Assembly: GCF_014698445.1 (NCBI RefSeq) | Contig: NZ_JACJSZ010000017.1 | Span: 1-58,466, forward strand | Source of the DNA: Microcystis elabens FACHB-917 | GTDB lineage: Bacteria > Cyanobacteriota > Cyanobacteriia > PCC-6307 > Cyanobiaceae | Direction: 5' to 3' | Length of the DNA stretch: 58,466 nucleotides | Notes under the pieces: generated by a model | Seen by the model: the letters and a program-made list of their open reading frames with translations, nothing else | What the model was told of the DNA's origin: nothing | Databases searched by the model: none | Shown: positions 46,041-56,645 of the stretch, one piece after another | Numbering within the stretch: the stretch's first letter is position 1 | How the letters are laid out: every line of letters begins with the position of its first letter | Program-made: the position numbers and the translations under genes

Positions 46041-46639
46041 AGGGTGGCTGACTGTGTCCGTCACCGATGAGGAGGCCAGGGACGGGGGACGCACAGACAC
46101 TTGGTCAGACGACGCAGACAAACAACCTGGCAAAATTGAGATGGGCCGGCAATGGTAGTCCTCATTGTGAGATGGATAGCCAAAAGCCGGGAATAGAGCG
46201 GACTGCCTGGGGGTTTCTAAGCTCCTTCATGCTTTTTTTCAAGGCCACCGGATGCTGGTGGCGAGAGACTTTGCTGCCCTGGGAACAGGCATTGCCTGAC
46301 ATCGCTCACCGTCCGACGGCAGGGCAACTCGGTGAGCTGTCCAGGAGTTCATGAAGGCTCCTGATGGTCATGGCACCCTTGGAAAGGCTTACCTGACGAG
46401 CCTTCGGGAGTCACACAGTGCCCTGCAGCGGCCTGACTCGTGGAGCAGGAGCATCATCTTTCAGTGCTGAATTATTCCAGTATGCTTCTGAAGCAAGGTA
46501 CTGAAAGCCTTCTGGTATCGGCACTGTTTGACGTGAGCAGCCGGCTTGATTTGCAGCCCTTTCAGAATATTTAGGAGCATCTGCTGAGCGAAGTGTTCGA
46601 TACCGCGACGGTTCCGAACTCGTAGGGGCCCAGGGCGCC
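46041..46639. other. Low-GC stretch without an intact gene
   Basis: GC falls to roughly 50-55% against about 70% around it. On the minus strand, 46625-46461 reads RVRNRRGIEHFAQQMLLNIL, then KGLQIKPAAHVKQCRYQKAF and STLLQKHTGIIQH before a TGA. It uses codons such as AAA, CTA, ATT and AAT that are rare in the neighbours. It looks like the end of a foreign gene cut off upstream; I do not recognise the family. The rest shows nothing codable. Confidence 0.5.
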
Positions 46640-46963
46640 TGCATATCCGTTGACCGCGAGGACGGGCCCTTGTTCGCCACCTTGGTGGCTGGCACCTCCC
46701 TGAGCTCGGAGCAGAACCTGACGATCGCCTCACCATCGCCGCCCGCTGATCAACGGGCAGCCCGTGGCGGCTGAGTTCTCCAGCGCCTGATCCTCACCGA
46801 CGACATCACCCTGGAGAGCAGCCTGGCCGCCGTCGAGGCGGCGATCGCCAGCCTCATGGTCACACCGGACCCCGATGCCAACAGCGCCAGCACGCCGCTG
46901 GCGCCCAGCCCCACCCTGACCACCAGCCCTCTGAAGTCAGCTCAACAGGAAGCTGCCGCATGA
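46640..46963 (+). pseudogene. Remnant of an unknown gene, stop and frameshifts
   Basis: One frame reads LFATLVAGTSLSSEQNLTIA and stops at a TGA at 46772-46774. Shifting frame gives LINGQPVAAEFSSA (46746-46787), and restoring one C then gives LILTDDITLESSLAAVEAAI, ASLMVTPDPDANSA and a TGA at 46961. The three pieces join into one sensible acidic protein, so two indels are implied. The final TGA overlaps an ATG at 46960 (ATGA), which suggests the gene was once coupled to the next one. Confidence 0.5.
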
Positions 46964-47041
46964 CCCCGACCACCCACGCGCATGAAGCCTGGACCGATGA
47001 AGGGGGTCATGTCGCGACAGCAGCTGCGGCTGCCGTCGTGA

Positions 47042-47620
47042 ATGGCCATTGCGCCCATCCCCCCGATCAAGGCAGGCTGGATCCAATGGATCCCGATGAC
47101 CATGACCCGCGAGCACGATCCCTTCCGCATTCCCCGCGCCGGCTGGGAAGCGGCCCCCCTGGCGGGGCTGGCCGCGGTGGATCTGAATCGCAACGGCGGT
47201 GCCTTCAGCGGTGGTGAGTTCGTCTCGGAATCCACCGTTGGCGGCGTGCTGCTCTATGCCATCTACCAGGCTCTGCTGAGTGCGCTGCGCACCGAGGCCC
47301 TGCGGAAGCGGGGCGAGATCGACCGCCTCACCCAGGTGCGGCTGGTGCTGGCCACCAGCCTGGAATCGGCGAAGACCGGCGTGGCGGTGGGAGCGGTGCT
47401 GTCGGTGGTGCTGCTGGTGTTCCCCTGGCTGACGGGGCCGATGGCTGTGCTCGGGGTGGTGGGCAGCGCCAAGGCTTCCCTCGACCTGTTCCATGCCTTC
47501 TGGGATGGCCTCGACGCCGAGCAGAAGCTCCAGGTGACCATCGCCGCCCACGAGGCGGGCGTGAACCTGCGCCGCTTCTTCCGCAACGCCGGCGAGGGGC
47601 TGGGGCCGATCGCGGGCTGA
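47042..47620 (+). CDS. Hypothetical protein with a hydrophobic central segment
   Basis: 192 residues from the ATG at 47042; MTMTREHDPFRIPRAGWEAA (ATG near 47096) is a good alternative start. The middle, SLESAKTGVAVGAVLSVVLLVFPWL with TGPMAVLGVVGSAKA, forms one or two membrane helices or a hairpin. Before it is LLYAIYQALLSALRTEALRK, and after it the helical AEQKLQVTIAAHEAGVNLRR. No domain is recognised. It follows the broken gene and may have belonged to the same operon; it is itself intact. Confidence 0.6.
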   Translation: MAIAPIPPIKAGWIQWIPMTMTREHDPFRIPRAGWEAAPLAGLAAVDLNRNGGAFSGGEFVSESTVGGVLLYAIYQALLSALRTEALRKRGEIDRLTQVRLVLATSLESAKTGVAVGAVLSVVLLVFPWLTGPMAVLGVVGSAKASLDLFHAFWDGLDAEQKLQVTIAAHEAGVNLRRFFRNAGEGLGPIAG

Positions 47621-47630
47621 GCGAGGCCCC

Positions 47631-48719
47631 TTACCGGCCTCCCTGACGCCCACCCCCGAACAGCTGCTGCAGCAGCCCGCCCAGGGCCTGCCCCAGGGCT
47701 TCGCTGTCGCTGCCCTGCACCACCTGGCCATTGGCGTCCACCGGCTGGAGGGCCTGGTTCAACTGGGCCGTGGTCGCCTGGGTGGAGCTTCGGAAGCCCA
47801 GGCTGAACACGTTGCTCCAGCCCAGCTGGATGTTGGTGCTGTACTGGTCGGCGTTGACCCTGGACTGCACGGCGGCCGCCGAGCCGTTGGGCATCTGGAT
47901 GCTCCAGGGACCGTTGCCCTGGGCGGTGAAGCGGAGCGTGCGCAGCGGGTTGGAGACCGGCAGCCGGTCGAAGGTGAACGCCAGGGCCTTGGAGCCGTTG
48001 GTGTTGTTCTGGACGATCTCGTAACGGCAGGTGCCGTCGTAAATGGAGATCCCGGCGTTGGTCCAGGCGCAAGTGCCGCTCTGGCGGGTGCGGGTGAACG
48101 GCGCCTGGAAGCTGTTGGTGGGGAGCTGGCCATTGATCGTGCCGCCGCCAGGCCCCCAGGTGGAACCGGCACCGCCGATCACCGTGCCCTGGCCGCCCGG
48201 CGTGCCGGCGCCGGCACCGGCCCCGAACACCCAGGGGTTCAGCCGTGGGTCGAAGCTGGTGCGCTGGCGGTTCGTCCAGCAGCCGCGCAGGTTGAAGTTG
48301 CAGTAGCGGCCGTCGGCGAAGGTGACGTCGACGATCGGATTGTTGACGAGATTGTTCTCCAGGGTGCGGCGCGCCCGGCGTCCGAATTCCTGCTCCGTCT
48401 CGGCCAGGGCGACCCCATTGGCGTTGAAGCAGACGCTCACGGACCTGTCGCAGATCACCCCCTGCACCGGGAAGGTTAGGGTCCGGTTGCCGGGCCGGCC
48501 GTAACCGCCGCCCCCGGTTCCGCCCCCGCCGCCCCAGGGCGTTGTCTGCACCGGCGTCTGCTGGCTCGGGGCCCCCCAGGGGTTGCCCTGGGCCCGTGCT
48601 TCCGGCGCCGCCACAGCCAGGGGCAGGGTGACCATGGGCAGGGTGACGAACAGCAGCGAGGCCTGGCTGACGATTCCGGTGACAAGTCTGTTCATGGAGC
48701 TGTTTACAAATCTGTTCAT
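47631..48719 (-). CDS. Exported YcgJ-family protein
   Basis: 362 residues from the ATG at 48719; a second in-frame ATG at 48695 lies in a small local duplication (MNRFVNSSMNRLV) and may be the real start. A signal peptide ends near PLAVAAPEARA. After a Gly/Trp-rich linker comes the YcgJ domain with its four Cys: GVICDRSVSVCFNANG, ARRTLENNLVN, then ADGRYCNFNLRGCWTNRQRT. The C-terminal half has two more Cys (SGTCAWTNAG, DGTCRYEIVQ) and a beta-rich end. Function unknown; probably periplasmic or surface-exposed. Confidence 0.8.
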   Translation of the reverse strand: MNRFVNSSMNRLVTGIVSQASLLFVTLPMVTLPLAVAAPEARAQGNPWGAPSQQTPVQTTPWGGGGGTGGGGYGRPGNRTLTFPVQGVICDRSVSVCFNANGVALAETEQEFGRRARRTLENNLVNNPIVDVTFADGRYCNFNLRGCWTNRQRTSFDPRLNPWVFGAGAGAGTPGGQGTVIGGAGSTWGPGGGTINGQLPTNSFQAPFTRTRQSGTCAWTNAGISIYDGTCRYEIVQNNTNGSKALAFTFDRLPVSNPLRTLRFTAQGNGPWSIQMPNGSAAAVQSRVNADQYSTNIQLGWSNVFSLGFRSSTQATTAQLNQALQPVDANGQVVQGSDSEALGQALGGLLQQLFGGGRQGGR

Positions 48720-48892
48720 CATTCCTGCAACACGTTCACGAGCACTGGAATCAAGGATACCAGGGTTGGTCTTTCGAACCGTATTTCTCAGGAGATCTGC
48801 AGCAACCAAGCAGAAGAATTGTCAAACTTGATGATCACAACGCAGCCTGGTGATCACTGGCAGATTAAAAGCCTCTCCCCAGCCCCTCCCCC

Positions 48893-49314
48893 TCACTCCG
48901 CCTCGAGGCTCCCACGCACCATGGCCATGCCGCAGTGAAACGGGTAGGTGCCCGGCCGCTCGGGCAGCAGTTCGATGCTGGTGGTGGCCCCCAGGGGCAG
49001 GTCGAGGCTGCGCTGGAAGTCCGGAAAGATCACCCGGGCCACGCAGCCGCTGGGATCGGTGCGGTGAAACAGCAGGCGCACCGGCCGCCCCGCGGTCACA
49101 CGGACGTGGGCGGGGGCATAGCCGCCCTGAACGGTGATGGTGATCTCCTGCATCCCCTGCTCCCCTTCGCTGGCCGTCGCTTCGGCGCCATGGGGGCCGA
49201 GGAACCACCAGAGCTCCAGGGCGATCAGGGCCAGCCCTGCGGCCGCCACCAGCACCTGCAGAGCGAGCGGCTGGGAGATCGTGCGCCAGAGGGGCGCGGC
49301 CGCCTCGTGGGGAG

Positions 49315-49318
<4 letters not shown>
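48893..49318 (-). CDS. Membrane-anchored cupredoxin-domain protein
   Basis: 141 residues. One N-terminal helix (LALQVLVAAAGLALIALELW) anchors a cupredoxin domain: EITITVQGGYAPAHVRVTAG, PVRLLFHRTDPSGCVARVIF, then TYPFHCGMAMVRG with Cys-Gly-Met-Ala-Met, a likely copper site together with the earlier His and Cys. The ATG overlaps the stop of the copper ATPase (ATGA). This arrangement points to a role in handing copper to or from the pump. Confidence 0.87.
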
Positions 49319-51420
<2,102 letters not shown>

Positions 51421-51507
51421 CGCAGGCGGACCGTTGCCGGGAGCTTGGGATTCACCGTATGGGCTCCCCTGGACTGGAGAGTCAAGCCCCGCCCCTAGGC
51501 TGGACCC

Positions 51508-53709
51508 GTGCACACCTGCCCTGACTGGAGCCTCCTGGAGCGGCAAGCCCGGGGCCTGCTGGAGCAGCTCAGCCTGGCCGAGAAACTGGCCATGCTCGAC
51601 GGCGACACCCCGTTCTGGGGGGGCCTGGCGGCCATCGCCCTCCACGACGCCTCCCACCGCCGCCCCTGGCCGGCTGGGGTGCAGGAGCGCCTGGGGATCG
51701 GCGGACTGCACTTCGTCGATGGCCCCCGCGGTGTGGTGCTGGAGGGGGGTGCCACCACCTTTCCGGCCCCCATCGGCCGCGGGGCCAGCTGGGACATCGA
51801 TCTGGAGGAGCGGATCGGCGAGGCCATGGGGTCGGAGGCCCGCAGCTTCGGAGCCAACCTGTTCGGCGGGATCTGCGTCAATCTGCTGCGCCATCCGGGC
51901 TGGGGCCGGGCCCAGGAGACCTACGGCGAGGACCCGGTGCACGTGGGTGCCATGGGGGCGGCGGCGACCCGCGGCGTGCAGCGCCATGCCATCGCCTGCC
52001 TCAAGCATTTCGCCCTCAACTCGATCGACAGCGCCCGGTTCCGGGTCGATGTGAGCGCCAGCGAGCGGGTGCTGCAGGAGCTCTACCTGCCCCAGTTCCG
52101 CGACGGCGTGGAGGCCGGGGCCCTGGCGGTGATGAGCGCCTACAACAGCGTCAACGGGGCCTGGTGCGGCCAGCATCCCCATCTGCTGCGGGAGATCCTC
52201 AAGGACCGCTGGGGCTTCCGCGGCTTCGTGCTCACCGACTTCATCTTCGGCCTCCGCGACGGCGTGGCCGCCCTCCAGGCCGGCCAGGACCTGGAGATGC
52301 CCTTCCGGATGATCTTCGCGGCCACGCTTCCGGCGGCGGTGGCGGCGGGACGGGTGCCGGAGGCCCTGATCGATGCGGCGGTGCTGCGGATGCTGCTGGC
52401 CCAGGCCACGGTGCCCGCCGGCGCCTATCCGGTGACGCTGCGCGGCTGCCGCGCCCACCGGCAGCTGGCGCGGGACGCCGCCGCCGGCTCGATCGTGCTG
52501 CTCCGGAACAGCGGCAATGTGCTGCCCCTGAGTGGCATCGCGTCGCTGGCGGTGATCGGCCCGCTGGCGGACAGCGCCAACCTGGGGGACCGGGGGTCCT
52601 CCGACACCCGACCGACCCCGGGGTGGGTGGTGACGCCCCTGGCCGGACTGCGGGCGGCGGCGCCGGACCTGCGCCTGCACCACGACGACGGCGGCGATCC
52701 GGCCCGGGCCGCGGCCCTGGCGGCACGCAGTGAGGCGGCCCTTGTGGTGGTGGGCCTGGACTGGCGCCACGAGGGGGAACACATCCACCCGGGGGATCTG
52801 GCCCCGATCCTGCGCCAGGCGCCGCCCCCCGCCTGGCTGCTGCGCCTGTGCGGACGCCGCCGGCTGCTGCCGCTGTGGACCGCGGTGGCGGCGATGGTCG
52901 CCGGGGTGACGCGCTTCGGCTCGGCCCGGGCCGGCGGCTCCTTCGCCTCCGGCGATCGCACGGTGCTGCAGCTGCCGTCAGCGCAGGAGGCCCTGATCCT
53001 GGCGGTCGCCGCCGCCAACCCCCGCACGGTGGTGGTTCTGATGGGCGGTGGGGCGATCCTGTGCGAGGCCTGGCGGCAGCGGGTGCCGGGCCTGCTGCTG
53101 CTCTGGTACCCCGGTGAGCAGGGGGGTGCGGCCCTCGCCGACGTGCTGCTGGGGCGGATCTCCCCGTCAGGGCGGATGCCCTTCTCGGTGCCCACCGAGG
53201 CCAGCCACCTGCCGCCGTTCGATCCCCGGGCCCGGCAGATCACCTACGACCTCTGGCACGGCTACCGGCGACTGGCCCGCAGCGGGCAGCCGGCGGCCTT
53301 TCCCTTCGGCTTCGGGCTCTCCTACAGCCGCTTCCGCCACACCGACCCGGAGGTGGCCTGGCTCCCCACCCAGGCGGAGGAAGAAGCGGCGGTGGAGCTG
53401 GCGGTCACGGTGACGAACACCGGCACGGTGGAGGCCGCCGAGGTGGTGCAGGTCTACGTCGAGCCGCCCGGGGAGGCCGTGGAGCGGCCGCGGCGCACCC
53501 TGGTGGGCTTCGCTCGGGTGAGCCTGGGGCCGGGCCTGAGCCAGCGGCTGCGGATCCGGATCCCACTGCGCCGCCTCGCCTGGTTCGACCCGGACCGGGA
53601 CGGCTTCGCTCTGGAAGGCGGCCGTCACCGGCTGCTGGTGGCCCGTCATGCGGAGGACGGCGGCATCGGCGTGGACCTCGAACTGGAGAGCGGAGTGGTG
53701 GGGCCCTGA
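51508..53709 (+). CDS. Glycoside hydrolase family 3, beta-glucosidase type
   Basis: 733 residues starting with GTG. The barrel domain has LGIGGLHFVDGPRGVVL, NLFGGICVNLLRHPGWGRAQ, CLKHFALNSIDSARF and SAYNSVNGAWCGQHP. The nucleophile Asp lies in FRGFVLTDFIFG. The alpha/beta sandwich domain (GSIVLLRNSGNVLPL, VLMGGGAILCEAWRQRV) and a fibronectin-III-like tail (VTVTNTGTVEAAEVVQVYVE) follow. No signal peptide is seen, so it is probably intracellular and may act on glucosides or oligosaccharides. It is divergent from the copper ATPase. Confidence 0.92.
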   Translation: MHTCPDWSLLERQARGLLEQLSLAEKLAMLDGDTPFWGGLAAIALHDASHRRPWPAGVQERLGIGGLHFVDGPRGVVLEGGATTFPAPIGRGASWDIDLEERIGEAMGSEARSFGANLFGGICVNLLRHPGWGRAQETYGEDPVHVGAMGAAATRGVQRHAIACLKHFALNSIDSARFRVDVSASERVLQELYLPQFRDGVEAGALAVMSAYNSVNGAWCGQHPHLLREILKDRWGFRGFVLTDFIFGLRDGVAALQAGQDLEMPFRMIFAATLPAAVAAGRVPEALIDAAVLRMLLAQATVPAGAYPVTLRGCRAHRQLARDAAAGSIVLLRNSGNVLPLSGIASLAVIGPLADSANLGDRGSSDTRPTPGWVVTPLAGLRAAAPDLRLHHDDGGDPARAAALAARSEAALVVVGLDWRHEGEHIHPGDLAPILRQAPPPAWLLRLCGRRRLLPLWTAVAAMVAGVTRFGSARAGGSFASGDRTVLQLPSAQEALILAVAAANPRTVVVLMGGGAILCEAWRQRVPGLLLLWYPGEQGGAALADVLLGRISPSGRMPFSVPTEASHLPPFDPRARQITYDLWHGYRRLARSGQPAAFPFGFGLSYSRFRHTDPEVAWLPTQAEEEAAVELAVTVTNTGTVEAAEVVQVYVEPPGEAVERPRRTLVGFARVSLGPGLSQRLRIRIPLRRLAWFDPDRDGFALEGGRHRLLVARHAEDGGIGVDLELESGVVGP

Positions 53710-53717
53710 CGGAACCC

Positions 53718-54218
53718 TCAGCCCTCGCCGGAGCGGAGATTCAGGGCCTGCAGGGCGCGCTCCACCCGCAGGTGGGTGTAACGCTGCAGCCAGAGGCAGG
53801 GAACGTTGAACAGGGTCGCGAACACCAGGTTGATCTGTACCCCGGCCGGCGGCAGCCACAGGGCCGTGACGATCCAGAAGGGCCAGAGCGCCAGATGCAC
53901 CAGCTCGGCCCGTCGGGTTTCCGCCAGCAGGCGCTGCAGGGTGGCGCGATCCCGGCCCACCAGGCTGTTCTTGGCCACCCCCCCGGGGAAGGCCGTGCCG
54001 GCATCGGGCAGCAGGGATTTCCAGCGGCGGATGGCGAGCCGCTGCTCGAAGCCGCTGCGGCTCTCCGGCCAGGGGCGCCGTCCCGTCAGCCAGGTGTCGT
54101 GATCCAGCGCCTGCGGGGGCAGCCGGTGGGCCAGCCAGCCGACCAGCAGTGACCACAACAGCCAGCCCAGGGCGCAGGCCAGCACCGCTAGCGCGTCGGA
54201 AACCGCCTGCCCTTCCAT
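53718..54218 (-). CDS. Membrane protein resembling carotenoid-glycoside acyltransferase CrtO
   Basis: 166 residues with three or four helices (ALAVLACALGWLLWSLLVGW, LVHLALWPFWIVTALWL, INLVFATLFNVPCLWL). The middle, RLAIRRWKSLLPDAGTAFPG and GVAKNSLVGR, matches the 'RxWKxxLPDG--F--G--K--L' core of the staphylococcal CrtO family, which acylates the glucose of a carotenoid. The start overlaps the glycosyltransferase gene by 31 bp. CrtO normally acts after the glycosyltransferase CrtQ, which fits. The match is by motif recognition only. Confidence 0.65.
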   Translation of the reverse strand: MEGQAVSDALAVLACALGWLLWSLLVGWLAHRLPPQALDHDTWLTGRRPWPESRSGFEQRLAIRRWKSLLPDAGTAFPGGVAKNSLVGRDRATLQRLLAETRRAELVHLALWPFWIVTALWLPPAGVQINLVFATLFNVPCLWLQRYTHLRVERALQALNLRSGEG

Positions 54219-55297
54219 TCGATCGTGCCCCGCTCAAGATTCAGGATCGCCAGAACGAACACCCCCAGAAAGAAGAGCACGGGAATCGGAAAGATCAGGC
54301 AGATCCAGCCGAAATCGCCGATCCGGCGGGTGACCACCAGCAGCTGCACGGCGAAGCCGACGTAGAGCAGCAGGTTGGGCAGCACGGCGGACTCCCCCAC
54401 CATCGGCCAGCCCAGCAGGGAGGCGGGCAGGCACCAGGCCGCCCAGAACAGACCGGAGATCCACAGGATCACGCCGAGCATCCAGAGCCAGCGCACCTCC
54501 CCGGCGGCGGTGGCGAAGTTCTTGGCGAAGCCCACCACCATGTCCTGCAGGCCCCCGGGATACATCCGGTAGTCGAGCAGCCCCTGGCCGATGTAGGCGC
54601 TCACCGGCAGACCCGCCTGCTCGTAGAGGTGGCCCAGAAACCAGTCCTCCACCACCTTGCCGGCGACCGCCGCATGGCCGCCGATGCGCTCGTAGTCGCT
54701 GCGGCTGGTGGCCATGGCGGGACCGAAGGCCACCCCGCAGCCCCGGCCCATCGGCACCGCCATCAGCCCCACGAGGTTGAACAGCACCGAGAGCAGCTCG
54801 TAGGGCTTCTCGGTGCGGTGGAAGGGCTGCACCGAAACCAGGCCGCCCAGCTCCTGCTGGGTCGCCACGAGGCGCTGCACGAACTCAGGATGGGGTTCGG
54901 TGTCGGCGTCGAGGAACAGCAGGGTCTCCCCCCGGCTGGCACGGACGCCGTGGTGGAGGGACCAGGTCTTGCCGCACCAGCCCTCGGCCAGGGGCGGCGG
55001 CCGCATCACCGTGACCCCGGCGGCGGCGGCGATGGCCCCGGTGCGGTCGTCGGAGTGGTCGTCGATCACGATCACCTCCAGCGGGGCGAAGCTCTGGAGC
55101 CGCAGGGCGGCGAGCAGCTTCGGCAGGGTGAACTCCTCGTTGCGGGCCGGGATCAGCACCGACACCGCCGGCTGGCCCTGGACCCTGGAGGCGGGAAGCC
55201 GGGGCATGCGCAGGCACAGGGCCCAGCCGAGCAGCCAGCGCACCAGCAGCGAGATGGCCAGCAGATCCACGGTCGGCACGCCTGCTTGTCTCTTCAA
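54188..55297 (-). CDS. Family 2 glycosyltransferase, CrtQ/CruG-like
   Basis: 369 residues. After one N-terminal helix, VSVLIPARNEEFTLPKLLAA and LEVIVIDDHSDDRT bind the nucleotide sugar, GETLLFLDADTEPHP has the metal-binding DAD, and VVEDWFLGHLYEQ the catalytic ED. The last 120 residues hold about four helices (LWMLGVILWISGLFWAAW, AVQLLVVTRRIGDFGWICLI). This build fits enzymes that glycosylate carotenoids or polyisoprenoids. The TTG at 55297 directly follows the hydrolase stop; a GTG at about 55270 is also possible. Confidence 0.83.
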   Translation of the reverse strand: MKRQAGVPTVDLLAISLLVRWLLGWALCLRMPRLPASRVQGQPAVSVLIPARNEEFTLPKLLAALRLQSFAPLEVIVIDDHSDDRTGAIAAAAGVTVMRPPPLAEGWCGKTWSLHHGVRASRGETLLFLDADTEPHPEFVQRLVATQQELGGLVSVQPFHRTEKPYELLSVLFNLVGLMAVPMGRGCGVAFGPAMATSRSDYERIGGHAAVAGKVVEDWFLGHLYEQAGLPVSAYIGQGLLDYRMYPGGLQDMVVGFAKNFATAAGEVRWLWMLGVILWISGLFWAAWCLPASLLGWPMVGESAVLPNLLLYVGFAVQLLVVTRRIGDFGWICLIFPIPVLFFLGVFVLAILNLERGTIEWKGRRFPTR

Positions 55298-55298
55298 C

Positions 55299-55916
55299 CT
55301 AGGGACGCAGCAGTTCGTCCACCAGGGCCCGCAGGGCGGCCGGGTGGGTCATCAGCTGGTGGTGGTAGCGCACCGGCAGGCGGCGGCCCGGGCCGATCGG
55401 CAGCACGGCACGCCAGGCCGGCATCACCATCAGGTCCGGATGGCAGTAGTAGCTGCAGCAGTCCACGGGCTCCAGGGTGGCCAGATGGCTGTTGAGCCGC
55501 ACCAGCAGGGGGCTGCCCGCCTTCAGGTCGGCGATGCCGGCCATCGGCCAGCTGGGCCAGGGACCGGCGGTGAGGGTGCCCTGCTGCGGACTACCCACAC
55601 TGATCAGCCGCCGCGTGCGCCGGTGGCCGCCCCGCAGCTGGATCCAGGTCCGGGCGATCACCCCGCCCATCGAAAAGCCCAGCAGATCGATGGGCTGCTC
55701 CGCCCCGAAGGCCGCCTCGATGTGGAGGCCGAGCAGGGCGGCCTGCTCCTCGATCGGCGTGAGCCCGAAGCGGTGGGGCAGTTGGGGGATCAGCAGGGGC
55801 CCGCGGCGCCCCGCCAGCTGGTGCTGCAGGGGGTCGAAGAGGCCTGGGGTGTCCCACATCCCATGGACCAGCACCAGCGGTGGGGAGTCGCCCGCGGGGC
55901 CTGGGGCCGTCGCCAC
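55299..55916 (-). CDS. Alpha/beta hydrolase, lipase-like
   Basis: 205 residues from a GTG that follows the Anbu stop codon with no gap. LVLVHGMWDTPGLF is the oxyanion strand, DLLGFSMGGVIARTWIQLRG has the nucleophile elbow GFSMG, and the catalytic His lies in RYHHQLMTHPAAL. It is small and compact, with no signal peptide. Lipase, esterase or thioesterase action is possible. It stands between Anbu and the glycosyltransferase in one operon. Confidence 0.85.
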   Translation of the reverse strand: MATAPGPAGDSPPLVLVHGMWDTPGLFDPLQHQLAGRRGPLLIPQLPHRFGLTPIEEQAALLGLHIEAAFGAEQPIDLLGFSMGGVIARTWIQLRGGHRRTRRLISVGSPQQGTLTAGPWPSWPMAGIADLKAGSPLLVRLNSHLATLEPVDCCSYYCHPDLMVMPAWRAVLPIGPGRRLPVRYHHQLMTHPAALRALVDELLRP

Positions 55917-56645
55917 CTACCAGACCAGTTCCGGCAACTCCCGGAACACCTTCCGCACGCCCACACTCCACTCGGCGCTGAGGTCCCTGAAGTAGCTGTC
56001 CCCCTCACTGAAGCGGCGGCGGTATTGGATCTCGAAGCGGTCCTTCTCGTAGACGAGCAGGTCGATGGGCATGCCCACCGACAGGTTGCTGCGCATGGTC
56101 GAGTCGAAGGAGACCAGCACGCACTTGGAGGCCTCCGCCAGGGTCGTGTCGGTGTGGATGACCCGGTCGATGATCGGCTTGCCGTACTTCGCCTCCCCCG
56201 TCTGCAGAAACGGTGTGTCTTCGCCGGCCTCGATGAAATTGCCCTCCGCGTACATGCGGAACAACCGCGGCGCCTCGCCCCGGATCTGTCCGCCCACCAG
56301 GAAGGAGGCATTGAAGCTGGAGCCGGAGGCCTTCAGGTAGGGGCCGTCCCGCTGCTCGATCGCCCGCACCGCATCCGACACCAGGACCATGACATCGAAC
56401 ATGGACCGGGCCGTCCACACCGAGGGCTCCCCGTCGTCGGCCTCGGCCCGCTGGCGCAGCAGACCGATCACCGCCTGGGTCCCGGCCAGGCTGCCGGAGC
56501 TGAGCAGGACGAGCACCCGGTCGCCCTTGCGCTCGAACACGGTCATCTTGCAGAAGCTGGCGAAATCATCCAGCCCCGCATTGGTGCGGGAATCGGAGGC
56601 GAACACCATGCCGCTCTCCAGAAGCACCGCCACGCAATAGGTCAT
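55917..56645 (-). CDS. Anbu proteasome-homologue peptidase
   Basis: 242 residues. Anbu is a bacterial relative of HslV and the 20S proteasome that assembles as open rings. The sequence MTYCVAVLLESGMVFASDSR has Thr2 (Thr1 after Met removal), Asp18 (proteasome Asp17) and SFCKM with Lys33. Later, GSSFNASFLVGGQIRGE, IIDRVIHTDTTLAEASKCVL and VSFDSTMRSNLSVGMPIDLL match the family. Anbu genes usually sit with transglutaminase, alpha-E and ATP-grasp genes; here a transglutaminase and an N-formylglutamate amidohydrolase lie directly upstream. Its ATG overlaps the transglutaminase stop by four bases. Confidence 0.95.
   Translation of the reverse strand: MTYCVAVLLESGMVFASDSRTNAGLDDFASFCKMTVFERKGDRVLVLLSSGSLAGTQAVIGLLRQRAEADDGEPSVWTARSMFDVMVLVSDAVRAIEQRDGPYLKASGSSFNASFLVGGQIRGEAPRLFRMYAEGNFIEAGEDTPFLQTGEAKYGKPIIDRVIHTDTTLAEASKCVLVSFDSTMRSNLSVGMPIDLLVYEKDRFEIQYRRRFSEGDSYFRDLSAEWSVGVRKVFRELPELVW

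Noticed and set aside
46411..46695. 94-codon minus-strand open frame in the scar region
   Set aside because: It has no motif and crosses the broken plus-strand gene. The AT-rich frame ending at 46461 is the better candidate here.
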